Source: a bacterium | GTDB taxonomy: Bacteria > JAMCPX01 | Direction of reading: 5' to 3' | DNA length: 19,852 nucleotides | Assembly: GCA_021787665.1 (NCBI GenBank) | Contig: JAJYLN010000028.1 | Coordinates: 1-19,852 of the forward strand | Notes under the pieces: model-generated | What the model was told of the DNA's origin: nothing | Databases searched by the model: none | Seen by the model: the letters and a program-made list of their open reading frames with translations, nothing else | Part shown: positions 7,688 to 15,315 of the stretch, one piece after another | How positions within the stretch are numbered: the stretch's first letter is position 1 | Layout of the letters: every line of letters starts with the position of its first letter | Made by a program: the position numbers and the translations under genes

Positions 7688-8470
7688 TCACGACACCGGC
7701 GGTGGGATCGGCTGCTCCCCGGTGTTTCCCTGATAGTCGTAGTACAGGATACCCGCGTAGATCAGGAGCACGAGGTTCAAAGCCCAGACGAAGATAAATC
7801 CGATATACGGCATGAACCCCAGGAACAGGTTTATAATCCATGTGGCAACGAACGCCATGACGAGCGCTGTCCAGAACGGGCCTTTCTTGGAGAGTGCTGC
7901 CGCCTTGGCAGCCTGGAAACCCTCGGACGCAGATTTACCCTCTGCGATGACGGGGTAGGCCCAGAAGAAGAAGCCTCCGTAATTTTTACCGATGAACAAT
8001 ATGTAGATAAGAAAGCCGATCATGTATACGAACCCGACAACCGGTATCATTGCCGGGACGGCAGGCAGGAAGATGTACACGATGCCGCCGGTGACAAGAG
8101 GGCCGAGCCGGTCACCGGTATACGATAACACCTCATCGAAGCTGAGATTGAACTCCTCATTGCGGTGCTTGAGGGCCTGGCCAGCCCCGGCAAGAGCGAC
8201 CATCCAGAGGAGTACACTTATCGCCATGGTCAGTATGAGGACCAGGACCAGGTGTCTCAGTCTGACTATCATGTCCATGCCGGGACTCTTCACCATGAGG
8301 GACGACATCAGGGCACTCATGCCTCCGTAGAGAAAGGCGCGCGATACGATGCCCCAGAGGAGTCCAAGCAACACCGGTATAATGAACGCAAGGTAATACC
8401 GTTTACTGAGCTCTATAGCCTGTTTCAGTGCTACCGAGAACGCCTGCGATGCGCTGCCTTGTATAGTCAT
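7688..8470 (-). CDS. multi-pass membrane protein of unknown function (GPDPase-membrane-domain/DUF4013-like pattern)
   Basis: A 260-aa hydrophobic protein with about five to seven membrane helices: roughly 26-45, 73-97, 124-160 in one or two passes, 165-175, 199-220 and 222-243. The cytoplasmic-looking loop YPVIAEGKSASEGFQAAK resembles the P-x-I-x-x-E-G-x-x-x-x-x-A/G-F pattern seen between helices in glycerophosphodiesterase membrane-domain and DUF4013-type proteins. This is a weak, by-eye resemblance, and I assign no function. ATG 8470 has a strong AGGAGAT ribosome site (RC of 8474-8480). It faces the M50 gene: the two stop codons together form the palindrome TGATCA (7685-7690). The C-terminus is proline-rich (QPIPPPVS). 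Confidence 0.75.
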   Translation of the reverse strand: MTIQGSASQAFSVALKQAIELSKRYYLAFIIPVLLGLLWGIVSRAFLYGGMSALMSSLMVKSPGMDMIVRLRHLVLVLILTMAISVLLWMVALAGAGQALKHRNEEFNLSFDEVLSYTGDRLGPLVTGGIVYIFLPAVPAMIPVVGFVYMIGFLIYILFIGKNYGGFFFWAYPVIAEGKSASEGFQAAKAAALSKKGPFWTALVMAFVATWIINLFLGFMPYIGFIFVWALNLVLLIYAGILYYDYQGNTGEQPIPPPVS

Positions 8471-8642
8471 AAGATCTCCTCTGTATCAGAAAGTATCATC
8501 CGGCATTCAAAAATCAAGAAAACTCATCGGTGTGATGAGCGCTCGCCAGTTTTACCATGCCTACATCAAGGCAATCGTTCCTGCTGTATTGTTAGCCTAA
8601 GGCTTCTGATAGTCTTCCTGAGGTGCCCGGTTCCTGAGCCAG
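8471..8642. other. 172-nt intergenic spacer between two minus-strand membrane protein genes
   Basis: Holds the AGGAGAT ribosome site of the downstream gene near 8474-8480 and a small hairpin (CTCATC GGTGT GATGAG). No clear terminator for the ABC-2 permease and no convincing ORF were seen. Confidence 0.5.
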
Positions 8643-9401
8643 CTATTTTATCAGCCGCCGCTTTATCAGCCGGTAAGAAATGATGCCCATGGGTATGCTC
8701 ACGATTCCCATGATACAGGAAAGCAAGAGTGCATCATAGTTGAGTATCCCGCTGTTCGACGCCCGCGCAAGCTGTACCATCGGCGTGAGGGGCAGATAAA
8801 GGGCGATGCCTCTTACCCAGTGGGGTAGTGTGTCTAAGGGGAAAAAGATGCCGGAAAACAGGAACAGAGGGGTCAGGATGAGCGTAAAAAAGTAGTTGAA
8901 GGACTCGTAGGAATGAGAAAAACCCACGAACACCATCGAGAGAGTCGAGAAAAACAGTCCGTCCATGACGACCGCCACAATCGAGATGCCGAATAGCCAC
9001 GAGTGTATGAGCCCGAAGACCGCCATTATCGCTATGAAGAAGATGCTGCTGATCAACCCCTTTGTCGTACTCCAAAGGATCTCTCCGCTGACGATCTCCG
9101 ACAGGTTGACCGGTGTCACCATGATCGCATCATAGGTCTTCTGGGTTATCATCCTCGTGTAGCTCGATATGGTCGCCTCGAAGCTTGCCGCGTACATAGT
9201 GGAAGAGAGAATGAGGCCCGGAGCAAGAAAGTCTATATATTTCATACCGTTTATCTGCGGCACGAGCTTGCCCATGCCGTAGCCCATGAGTGCGAGGTAA
9301 AGAAGAGGCTCACCGAGATTTGCGACAAGGCTCGGCTTGACGTACTTTGTCCAGACGATAAAGTTCCTGAACCATACTGTGTAGATCATCTTTATGTTCA
9401 T
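8643..9401 (-). CDS. ABC-2 type transporter permease (NodJ-like), ATPase partner not present
   Basis: A 252-aa inner-membrane permease of the ABC-2 family, which exports polysaccharides, lipids or drugs with a separate ATPase. It shows the usual layout: a short cytoplasmic N-terminus; a first helix with NLGEPLLYLALMGYGMG; then FLAPGLILSSTMYAASFEAT; the TYDAIMVTPV cytoplasmic loop; three central helices; the re-entrant FLFSGIFFPLDTLP motif; and a last helix ending in basic residues. The length is typical for NodJ-type permeases. No ABC ATPase gene is adjacent: 172 nt of non-coding DNA follow it and a divergent gene precedes it. It is therefore an orphan, or it shares an ATPase encoded elsewhere. 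No clear ribosome site precedes ATG 9401. ATG 9389 (residue 5) is an alternative start. Confidence 0.85.
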   Translation of the reverse strand: MNIKMIYTVWFRNFIVWTKYVKPSLVANLGEPLLYLALMGYGMGKLVPQINGMKYIDFLAPGLILSSTMYAASFEATISSYTRMITQKTYDAIMVTPVNLSEIVSGEILWSTTKGLISSIFFIAIMAVFGLIHSWLFGISIVAVVMDGLFFSTLSMVFVGFSHSYESFNYFFTLILTPLFLFSGIFFPLDTLPHWVRGIALYLPLTPMVQLARASNSGILNYDALLLSCIMGIVSIPMGIISYRLIKRRLIK

Positions 9402-9409
9402 GCTGGTAT

Positions 9410-9436
9410 ATTGTATTGTTTTTTATAATATATCAA
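9410..9436 (-). promoter_or_regulatory. candidate promoter of the ABC-2 permease
   Basis: On the minus strand TTGATA (RC of 9431-9436), a 15-nt spacer and TACAAT (RC of 9410-9415) precede ATG 9401 by 8 nt. The spacer is short and the region is AT-rich throughout, so the exact boxes are uncertain. No Shine-Dalgarno lies between the -10 box and the ATG. Confidence 0.3.
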
Positions 9437-9463
9437 GGAATATGTTTGGACGCATTTTCCTCA

Positions 9464-9491
9464 TTTGCAGTAATGCTTGACACCATATAAT
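9464..9491 (+). promoter_or_regulatory. candidate promoter of the DUF59-Rrf2 pair
   Basis: A perfect TATAAT (9486-9491) is preceded after 16 nt by TTTGCA (9464-9469). This predicts a start near 9498 and a short leader carrying the GGGAGAGG ribosome site (9512-9519). A TTGACA at 9477-9482 is also present but has no good -10 box at normal spacing. Confidence 0.4.
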
Positions 9492-9524
9492 GAGTTGATT
9501 ACTTATATATTGGGAGAGGCGTGT

Positions 9525-9818
9525 ATGGCTATAACAAACGATATGGTACTCGATGCGCTCAGGACTGTCATGGATCCGGAGATCGGCATGGACGTCGTGA
9601 CGCTCGGCCTCGTCAGGAAGATAGACATCGATGAGAAGAATAACGTCAAGGTCGATATGATCATGACCGTGCCGGGATGCCCTCTGGTCGACTATATAAT
9701 CATGAATGCAGAGACGCGGATAAAAGGCATCGAGGGAATTGGGAATGTCGATGTCGCATTGCTCGATGAGCCATGGTCGCCTCCCTGGGCCAACGCCGAT
9801 CAAGGACCTGCGAAGTGA
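9525..9818 (+). CDS. MIP18/SufT-like (DUF59) iron-sulfur cluster assembly protein
   Basis: A single-domain DUF59 protein of 97 aa. Members (SufT, PaaD-like, Cia2/MIP18) help mature Fe-S proteins in the cytoplasm. The diagnostic pieces are visible: VLDALRTVMDPEIGMDVVTLGLVRKI near the start, then MIMTVPGCPLVDYI with the conserved cysteine in a T-x-P-G-C-P motif, and the tail DEPWSPPW. ATG 9525 has a strong GGGAGAGG site; a longer frame from TTG 9477 would run back across the promoter and is rejected. An Rrf2 regulator with IscR-like cysteines starts 45 nt downstream in the same direction, which supports an Fe-S role. It could also be a PaaD-type protein, but no phenylacetate genes are nearby. 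Confidence 0.85.
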   Translation: MAITNDMVLDALRTVMDPEIGMDVVTLGLVRKIDIDEKNNVKVDMIMTVPGCPLVDYIIMNAETRIKGIEGIGNVDVALLDEPWSPPWANADQGPAK

Positions 9819-9863
9819 GTCTTATCATGCAGGTGTGCCGGCCATGTTGAGCGGAGCAGAGCT

Positions 9864-10295
9864 ATGAGGTTGTCTTCACGAGCACGATACGGCGTCAGGG
9901 CGATGGCAAGGCTCTACAGCGATTACAAGGGCGAGCCCATATCCCTCAAGGAGATAGCCCGGCTCGAGATGATAGACGAGGCGTACCTTGCGCAACTCCT
10001 GCTGAAGCTCAAGAACTCCGGACTGATAGCAACCGAGCGCGGCAAAAGCGGGGGATACATACCGGTAAAGCCGTCAGAGGAACTCACGCTCATGGACATG
10101 CTCAGGGCAGTGGAAGAAGAAATTATGCCGCTCGAATGCTTCGGAAATATCCCTATATGTCCGCTCAACTCCACGTGTTTTACCAAGGACTTCTGGTTCA
10201 ACCTGAAACAGGAGATAGAAAAGGCACTCTCGAGTATTACGCTCAAGTCGATCATCGACAAGCACGAAATAGCGGCTATTTATGAGCGGAAATAG
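9864..10295 (+). CDS. Rrf2 family transcriptional regulator with IscR-like three-cysteine motif
   Basis: A 143-aa winged-helix repressor or activator of the Rrf2 family. The N-terminus MRLSSRARYGVRAMARL, the recognition region LKEIARLEMIDEAYLAQLL, and the wing RGKSGGY are all typical. Cysteines at 92, 99 and 105 (C-x6-C-x5-C) lie where IscR and NsrR bind a [2Fe-2S] or [4Fe-4S] cluster, so DNA binding probably responds to Fe-S status, oxidation or nitric oxide. Family knowledge gives these options; the ligand here is inference. A GGAG site sits 7 nt before ATG 9864. Its location directly after a SufT-like gene suggests control of Fe-S assembly genes, including this pair. A hairpin overlaps the stop codon. 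Confidence 0.88.
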   Translation: MRLSSRARYGVRAMARLYSDYKGEPISLKEIARLEMIDEAYLAQLLLKLKNSGLIATERGKSGGYIPVKPSEELTLMDMLRAVEEEIMPLECFGNIPICPLNSTCFTKDFWFNLKQEIEKALSSITLKSIIDKHEIAAIYERK

Positions 10296-10297
10296 CC
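10274..10297. terminator. hairpin between convergent rrf2-like and small membrane protein genes
   Basis: GGCTATTT (10274-10281), an 8-nt loop and AAATAGCC (10290-10297) form a perfect 8-bp stem that includes the stop codon of the regulator gene. No long T tract follows on either strand, so function as a bidirectional terminator is only a possibility. The convergent genes are 34 nt apart. Confidence 0.3.
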
Positions 10298-10329
10298 CTG
10301 CGCGGTACCGATAGCTCAACTGCCTTGCT

Positions 10330-10557
10330 TTATTGGTCCGAGGGCCCCATGGGCAGGCCTTTGTAGCCCTGCTTCACGTCCTGATTGATCCGCTGTTGCA
10401 CGTTCTTCACCATGCCGGTGGTATACTGCTCCACCTTCTTCACGTGTTTCGCGTTGATCTTTGCAACGGTCTTGCCCTCATGACCTGCTAGGTCCTTCAG
10501 AAGAAATATCCCCGCGGCTATCACCGCTATGATCATGAGCCATTTAATGATCTTCAT
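10330..10557 (-). CDS. small membrane-anchored protein of unknown function
   Basis: A 75-aa protein from ATG 10557: a short basic start (MKIIKW), one membrane helix (LMIIAVIAAGIFLL, about residues 7-20), then a charged, lysine-rich amphipathic stretch and a GLPMGPSDQ tail. I do not recognise a family. The frame stays open upstream to 10695, but that extension is proline/arginine-rich, lacks a ribosome site and crosses the promoter, so it is rejected. A very good promoter ends 6 nt before this ATG, which supports both the start and expression as a separate unit from argH (stop at 10711). The helix could be an uncleaved anchor or signal peptide; there is no lipobox. Confidence 0.6.
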   Translation of the reverse strand: MKIIKWLMIIAVIAAGIFLLKDLAGHEGKTVAKINAKHVKKVEQYTTGMVKNVQQRINQDVKQGYKGLPMGPSDQ

Positions 10558-10563
10558 GTGCTT

Positions 10564-10593
10564 AGTATAGGTCCGCAAGGCCAAGGTTGTCAA
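10564..10593 (-). promoter_or_regulatory. sigma70-type promoter of the small membrane protein, leaderless arrangement
   Basis: On the minus strand, perfect TTGACA (RC of 10588-10593), an 18-nt spacer and TATACT (RC of 10564-10569, five of six consensus) are followed by AAGCAC and ATG 10557. The predicted transcript start coincides with the start codon and no Shine-Dalgarno is present. Confidence 0.5.
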
Positions 10594-10710
10594 GGCATGG
10601 CAATTCTTGGAGCTGCAAACGGTCCGCAGTACTGGCCTTATACCGGGCCGGTCTGGCCGTGAGCGTCTTGGGGGTTTCCTGTAGAGGTCCCACACGGATA
10701 GAGCAGGTGC

Positions 10711-12150
10711 CTACAATCTTCCGAGTATGCCCCTATAGTGACTGATCTTTTTTTCGAGCTTCTTGATGGATGTCTTCACCTGCTTCTCTGCGGTTGCGCC
10801 GGTTACCACCCTGCTGTTGATAGAAGCCTTGATGTCGAGTGCATGAACTATATCGGGTCTGAAAAGGGGTGAGAACGCCTTCAGCTCGTCATAGGACAGG
10901 GACGATACGTCCACGCCCTTCTTTATGGCATACAGTACGATGCGGCCGGTCAGCGCGTGGGCCTTCCTGAAGGGCATGCCGCCCCGCGTAAGGTAGTCTG
11001 CGATATCGGTGGCCAGGAGGTTACCGTGCGACAACGATTCGTGCAGCTTGCCTGTGTTGACCGTTATATGCCGGAGGAGCTGTGACCAGACATCGAGCAC
11101 GGCCTTTACGGTGTCCAGGGCATCGAATACCGCGGGCTTGTCTTCCTGCATGTCTCTGTTATACGACAGGGGCAGGCCTTTCATCATAGTGAGCAGGCTG
11201 ATGAGCGAGCCGTATACCCTGCCTGTCCTGCCCCTGGTAAGTTCAATCACATCCGGGTTCTTTTTCTGCGGCATGATGCTGCTCCCGGTGGTGAACGCAT
11301 CGGGCAGCGAAACGAACCCGAATTCATCGGTGCTCCAAAGGACGAGCTCTTCCGAGAGCCTGGAGAAGTGCATCATCAGGGTGCTCAATGCATAGACCAC
11401 ATCGACGGCAAAGTCCCTGTCCGAAACGGCGTCAATGCTGTTCATGCTTATGTCCCTGAATCCGAGAGGCCCGGACAGTGTCTCCCGGTCGATGTCATAG
11501 GGGGTGCCGGCGAGGGCGCCCGAGCCGAGCGGCATGACCGAGGTCGCATAGTAGGCATGGAAGAGCCTCTCGATGTCCCGGTTGAACATCTCGGTATAGG
11601 CGAGCAGATGGTGGCTCAGGAGCACAGGCTGAGCGTGCTGCAGGTGCGTGAATCCCGGCATGGGGACGCCGATGTGCCTGATCGCCAATACGTGAAGAGC
11701 GGACTGAACGTCCAGCAGCCCGGCGATGATGGCCTTGATCTCGTCGATCTGATAGAGCCTGAATGCCGTGACTACCTGGTCATTGCGGCTCCTGCCCGTG
11801 TGTAGCTTGTAGGCAGTATCGCCGATGATGGCATGCAGCCTCTTTTCTAAGGCAGTGTGAATGTCTTCGTCGGCAGGATCCGCTACGAACCTGCCTGCCC
11901 TGAATTCGGTCTCGATCCTATGCAATCCTTTCTGCACGCTGCTGTATTCACCGGGGGCCAGTATGCCGGCGTTCAAAAGGCCTCGCGCCTGTGCAAGGCT
12001 CCCCTTGATATCGTAGAGGGCGAGCCTCCTATCAGCTTTGAGCGAGTTGGCAAACCTGTCGGCGACCTCTGCCGGCTCCTGCTCGAACCTGCCGCCCCAG
12101 AGATGCAATACATTGTCCTTGTCGTGCTTTTTTCGCTTCACGTTCTTCAT
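10711..12150 (-). CDS. argH: argininosuccinate lyase
   Basis: Catalyses the last step of arginine synthesis, splitting argininosuccinate into arginine and fumarate, as a cytoplasmic homotetramer. The 479-aa protein has LWGGRF near the start, DEDIHTALEKRL, the TGRSRNDQVVTAFRLY motif, GFTHLQHAQPV, and the fumarase/aspartase superfamily signature GSSIMPQKKNPD near residues 287-298, which carries the catalytic serine. It ends in the ArgH C-terminal domain with GGMPFRKAH. It is about 20 residues longer than E. coli ArgH, partly from a lysine-rich extension (MKNVKRKKHDKDN) before the conserved start. It lies 72 nt after the MacB-type permease. A possible promoter 6 nt upstream of the ATG suggests it can be transcribed on its own. 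No other arg gene is in the window. Confidence 0.96.
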   Translation of the reverse strand: MKNVKRKKHDKDNVLHLWGGRFEQEPAEVADRFANSLKADRRLALYDIKGSLAQARGLLNAGILAPGEYSSVQKGLHRIETEFRAGRFVADPADEDIHTALEKRLHAIIGDTAYKLHTGRSRNDQVVTAFRLYQIDEIKAIIAGLLDVQSALHVLAIRHIGVPMPGFTHLQHAQPVLLSHHLLAYTEMFNRDIERLFHAYYATSVMPLGSGALAGTPYDIDRETLSGPLGFRDISMNSIDAVSDRDFAVDVVYALSTLMMHFSRLSEELVLWSTDEFGFVSLPDAFTTGSSIMPQKKNPDVIELTRGRTGRVYGSLISLLTMMKGLPLSYNRDMQEDKPAVFDALDTVKAVLDVWSQLLRHITVNTGKLHESLSHGNLLATDIADYLTRGGMPFRKAHALTGRIVLYAIKKGVDVSSLSYDELKAFSPLFRPDIVHALDIKASINSRVVTGATAEKQVKTSIKKLEKKISHYRGILGRL

Positions 12151-12156
12151 GGGGTC

Positions 12157-12186
12157 TCTATACTACAGGTACGGCCCTCGAGACAA
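12157..12186 (-). promoter_or_regulatory. candidate argH promoter, leaderless arrangement
   Basis: On the minus strand TTGTCT (RC of 12181-12186), an 18-nt spacer and TATAGA (RC of 12157-12162) end 6 nt before ATG 12150. Each box matches the consensus at four positions. The intervening GACCCC is not a ribosome site. It is weaker than the two similar promoters at 933 and 10593 but has the same geometry. Confidence 0.35.
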
Positions 12187-12222
12187 GGGTTCCGTTCAAT
12201 GCTCGACGACAGCCCGTGGGCC

Positions 12223-13440
12223 CTACTCGTACCGCAGGGCCTCGATAGGGTTGAGCTTGGACGCCTTCGTTGCCGGGTAGAGCCCGAAAAAGACCCCTAC
12301 GGAGAACGAAAACAAGAATGCGACGACCACCGGGAGGATATTCACTTTCACCGGTATCTTGATGAACGATGCTGTCGTAAGACTGAGGATGGACCCGAGT
12401 ATGATACCTATGATACCACCTATGGTGCTCAGGGTGACGGCCTCCAGCAGGAACTGGAGCAGAATGTCCCGCCGCTTCGCCCCCACGGCCATCCGTATGC
12501 CGATCTCCCTGGTCCTTTCGGTGACGGAGACGAGCATGATGTTCATGATGCCGATGCCGCCGACGATCAGGGATATGGACGCAATACTCCCGAGAAAGAT
12601 CGTCAGGAGTCCCGTTATGTTCATTACGGTGGAAAGCATATCCGCCACATTCCTTATGGTGAAGTCATCGTCGGAGCCCGTCTTTATAGTATGCCTCTGG
12701 CGCAGGAGTGCCTCTATCTCGTTTTGCGCCGCGTCGACGGATGAGCTCGATAAGGCCTTGACGAAGATGAAATTGAGATAGTCTATTCCGAGCACCTTTT
12801 TCTGGATGGTCGTATACGGTGCGAGGATCGAGTCGTCCTGGTCCTGCCCGAACCCGGCCGTGCCTTTTGTCGCCATGACGGCGACCACTTTGAACGGCAG
12901 GTTCTTTATCTTGATGATCTTGCCTATGGGGTCGATGCCACCGAACAGTTGTTGCTTTACGACCTGTCCTATGGCGCACACGTTGGCTGCCGCATCCACG
13001 TCCTCTTTATCAAAGAAGTTACCCTCCGCGACAGGCCAGTCCCTTATCATAGGGAAGCTTGAGCCGACCCCCAGGATCGTCGTCGCCCAGTTCTGATTTT
13101 GGTACACGGTCTGGCCAACCCACCTGACCCCCGGTGAGACATACAGGGCATCCGGCACCTGGGCCGCTATCGCTGCCGCGTCGGATGGCATGAGGGTATT
13201 TACAGAGCCGAAGCCCCCGTGCACACCGCCCATGGACGTACTGCCGGGAAGGATGAAGAGCAGATTCGAGCCGAGCGAAGCGATCTGGCTTTCTATTTTA
13301 TTGCTTACACCCTGTCCCAGAGAGACGAGGGCGACGACAGCGGCAATGCCTATGATGACACCGAGCCCGGTAAGCACGGAGCGCATCTTGTTCTTGTAAA
13401 GCGCCCGGCTCGATACCTTGATTGCCTCAGTTAAGTTCAT
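12223..13440 (-). CDS. macB: MacB-type ABC transporter permease (MacB_PCD/FtsX)
   Basis: A 405-aa membrane subunit of a tripartite, mechanotransmission-type exporter. The first helix is about 20-42 (NKMRSVLTGLGVIIGIAAVV). A large periplasmic MacB_PCD domain runs to about residue 270. Three C-terminal FtsX helices follow, with VGGIGIMNIMLVSVTERTRE and the ending FFGLYPATKASKLNPIEALRYE, both hallmarks of the family. In E. coli the ATPase is fused to this subunit; here it is a separate gene whose stop overlaps this start by 4 nt (ATGA). With the adaptor and TolC-like genes upstream it should form a MacAB-TolC-like pump exporting peptides, macrolides, lipids or envelope stress products; the substrate is unknown. 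Confidence 0.9.
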   Translation of the reverse strand: MNLTEAIKVSSRALYKNKMRSVLTGLGVIIGIAAVVALVSLGQGVSNKIESQIASLGSNLLFILPGSTSMGGVHGGFGSVNTLMPSDAAAIAAQVPDALYVSPGVRWVGQTVYQNQNWATTILGVGSSFPMIRDWPVAEGNFFDKEDVDAAANVCAIGQVVKQQLFGGIDPIGKIIKIKNLPFKVVAVMATKGTAGFGQDQDDSILAPYTTIQKKVLGIDYLNFIFVKALSSSSVDAAQNEIEALLRQRHTIKTGSDDDFTIRNVADMLSTVMNITGLLTIFLGSIASISLIVGGIGIMNIMLVSVTERTREIGIRMAVGAKRRDILLQFLLEAVTLSTIGGIIGIILGSILSLTTASFIKIPVKVNILPVVVAFLFSFSVGVFFGLYPATKASKLNPIEALRYE

Positions 13441-14153
13441 GGTCCCACCGTGTCCGATACCACGAGCCCGTCTCGGAACGTTATAATCCTCTGCCCGTAG
13501 GCGGCGATATCATGCTCATGGGTCACCAGTATTATGGTCACGCCCATCTCCTCGTTGAGCCTCTTGAGTACGTTCATGATCTCGTAGCTTGTCTTGGTGT
13601 CGAGGTTGCCGGTCGGCTCGTCCGCGAGTATGATACTCGGAGCGTTGACGAGTGCGCGCGCTATAGCCACGCGCTGCTGCTGTCCGCCGGAGAGCTGCTG
13701 CGGGTAGTGCATGTCGAACCCCTTCAATCCCATCATTTCGAGCAGCTCGAGTGCCTTCTGCTGCCTCTCATGCCTTGGTACGCCGGCGTATACGAGCGGT
13801 AGCTCGACGTTCTCCATGGCGCTTGTCCTGGCAAGCAGATTGAAGTTCTGGAATATGAAGCCGATCCTTCCATTGCGGATTCCGGCAAGCATGTCAGGGG
13901 ACAGCAAAGAAACATCCGTTCCTTCGAGCAGGTAGTGTCCCTCCGTGGGCTTGTCGAGACAACCCAGTATGTTCATAAAGGTCGTCTTCCCTGAGCCGGA
14001 TGCGCCGGTTATGGACACAAAGGAGCCCTTCGGTATCTCCATATTCACCTCTTTGAGGGCTGGCACCGCGATGTGGTCCAGAAAATAGGTCTTCTTGAGT
14101 CCGACGACCTTTACGACCGTGTCATTACTGCTTTGTACGGTACCCTGTGACAA
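13437..14153 (-). CDS. MacB/LolD-type ABC transporter ATP-binding protein
   Basis: A 238-aa nucleotide-binding subunit that energises the neighbouring permease. Walker [10 protein letters not shown] is at 50-58, Q-loop Q102 (FQNFNLL), the ABC signature [14 protein letters not shown] at 154-167, Walker [13 protein letters not shown] at 174-185, and the switch histidine in VTHEHD at about 212. The MGLKG and DKPTEG surroundings are typical of the LolD/MacB branch. No in-frame ATG exists near the start. A TTG at 14151-14153 has an AAGGAG site 6 nt upstream (RC of 14160-14165), so TTG is the likely start. It overlaps the end of the adaptor gene by 29 nt and the permease start by 4 nt, which implies strict co-translation. 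Confidence 0.92.
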   Translation of the reverse strand: MSQGTVQSSNDTVVKVVGLKKTYFLDHIAVPALKEVNMEIPKGSFVSITGASGSGKTTFMNILGCLDKPTEGHYLLEGTDVSLLSPDMLAGIRNGRIGFIFQNFNLLARTSAMENVELPLVYAGVPRHERQQKALELLEMMGLKGFDMHYPQQLSGGQQQRVAIARALVNAPSIILADEPTGNLDTKTSYEIMNVLKRLNEEMGVTIILVTHEHDIAAYGQRIITFRDGLVVSDTVGP

Positions 14154-15315
14154 CCTCGTCTCCTTTTTTCAGGTCCCCTTTGGTCAGCTCGGTGAAGTTG
14201 TTGTTCCTTATACCGGTCTGCAGGGGTACCGGTATGAACTCTCCGCCCTTGTAGAGCCAGACCTTCTGGGTACGGTACCAGATCCTCCCGTCGTTTCCCT
14301 CGTTCCCGGCCAGTGCCCAGGCCGGAAGTTTATGGTGCTTGCTGTATGCCTGGATGATTGCTTCGGAGCCCTTGGGAGCAAACCTCAGTGCCTGGTTTGG
14401 GACCATCAGGATGTTGTCTTTTTTGCCCACGTCGATGGTGACATAAGTCGTCATACCCGGCTTGAGCTTCAGGTCCTTGTTGTTCACATAGATGATCACG
14501 TCGTAGTTCACGACGTTTTGGATGGTTATGGGCGCATTCCTTATGATGGCGACGGTACCCGTGAATACCGTGGTGGGGTAGGCATCCACGGTGAATTCCG
14601 CCTTCTGTCCGACGTTTACCTTTCCTATATCGGTCTCGACCACGTTCGTATCGCTTTCCATTTTCTTGAGGTCTTCCGCAATATCGAACAGGTCAGGTGT
14701 TTGGAACGATGCTGCTACCGTCTGGCCAATGTTAATGTTGCGCGAAACGACGATCCCGTTGAGGGGTGATATGATGCGCGTATGCTCGAGATTGAACTTG
14801 ACGGCCTTATAGTTTGCGCCGGCCTGCATGAGCGCTGCCTGTGATGCCGAAAAGTCCGCGGCTGCCGCTTCGTATGTAGCCCGTGCTGTGTCGAGGTCGA
14901 GTTTCGAGATCAGCTCCGGCGGGAGCGTACGGTCCCGCTCATAAGTCGTACGATCAAGGTCCATGGTTGCCTTAGCCTTTGCGACCCCTGCCTGTGCGTT
15001 CAGGAGGTTCGCCTGTGCCTGCGTCAGCGCCTCTTTGAAAGGTGTCGGGTCTATCAGGGCGAGCAGTTGTCCCTTTTTCACCCTGCTGTTGAAGTCGGCA
15101 TACAGCTTTATGATCTGTCCGGAGACCTGGGTGCCGACCTGAGACTCGACGATGGGGTTGATCTGTCCCGTAGCGGTCACAGTCGCTGTAATGTCACCCC
15201 GACTAATCCTTTCAAAGGTGACCTGAGGCTTCTTTTCCCTTTTGATCACGACCACCACGATAAGTATGGTGACGACGACGGCCGAGACTGCCAGAATCCA
15301 GTGCTTACTCTTCAT
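14125..15315 (-). CDS. macA: MacA/HlyD-type periplasmic adaptor subunit
   Basis: A 396-aa membrane-fusion protein. It has an N-terminal anchor helix (about 5-24) and a beta-barrel/lipoyl first half (ISRGDITATVTATGQINP, QVSGQIIKLYADFNSRVKKGQLLALIDP). A coiled-coil hairpin rich in A, Q and L, the second lipoyl half (ISPLNGIVVSRNINIGQTVAA), and the beta-barrel and membrane-proximal domain (LKPGMTTYVTIDVGKK, LMVPNQALRF) follow. It bridges inner-membrane MacB-like and outer-membrane TolC-like proteins. ATG 15315 is preceded by GGAG and overlaps the TolC-like stop by 11 nt; a longer frame to 15354 lies inside that gene and is rejected. The C-terminal part carries an unusual low-similarity insert (about 310-350, HHKLPAWALAGNEGNDGRIW) before the last barrel strand. 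Confidence 0.92.
   Translation of the reverse strand: MKSKHWILAVSAVVVTILIVVVVIKREKKPQVTFERISRGDITATVTATGQINPIVESQVGTQVSGQIIKLYADFNSRVKKGQLLALIDPTPFKEALTQAQANLLNAQAGVAKAKATMDLDRTTYERDRTLPPELISKLDLDTARATYEAAAADFSASQAALMQAGANYKAVKFNLEHTRIISPLNGIVVSRNINIGQTVAASFQTPDLFDIAEDLKKMESDTNVVETDIGKVNVGQKAEFTVDAYPTTVFTGTVAIIRNAPITIQNVVNYDVIIYVNNKDLKLKPGMTTYVTIDVGKKDNILMVPNQALRFAPKGSEAIIQAYSKHHKLPAWALAGNEGNDGRIWYRTQKVWLYKGGEFIPVPLQTGIRNNNFTELTKGDLKKGDEVVTGYRTKQ

Noticed and set aside
8165-8683. 172-codon + strand open frame reaching into the 8471-8642 spacer
   Set aside because: Mostly antisense to two membrane protein genes; composition is shadow-like and no start signal was seen.
11857-12744. 295-codon + strand open frame opposite argH and the MacB-type permease
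   Set aside because: Antisense to two well-supported genes; its His/Asp/Arg-rich product is typical of a complementary-strand shadow.
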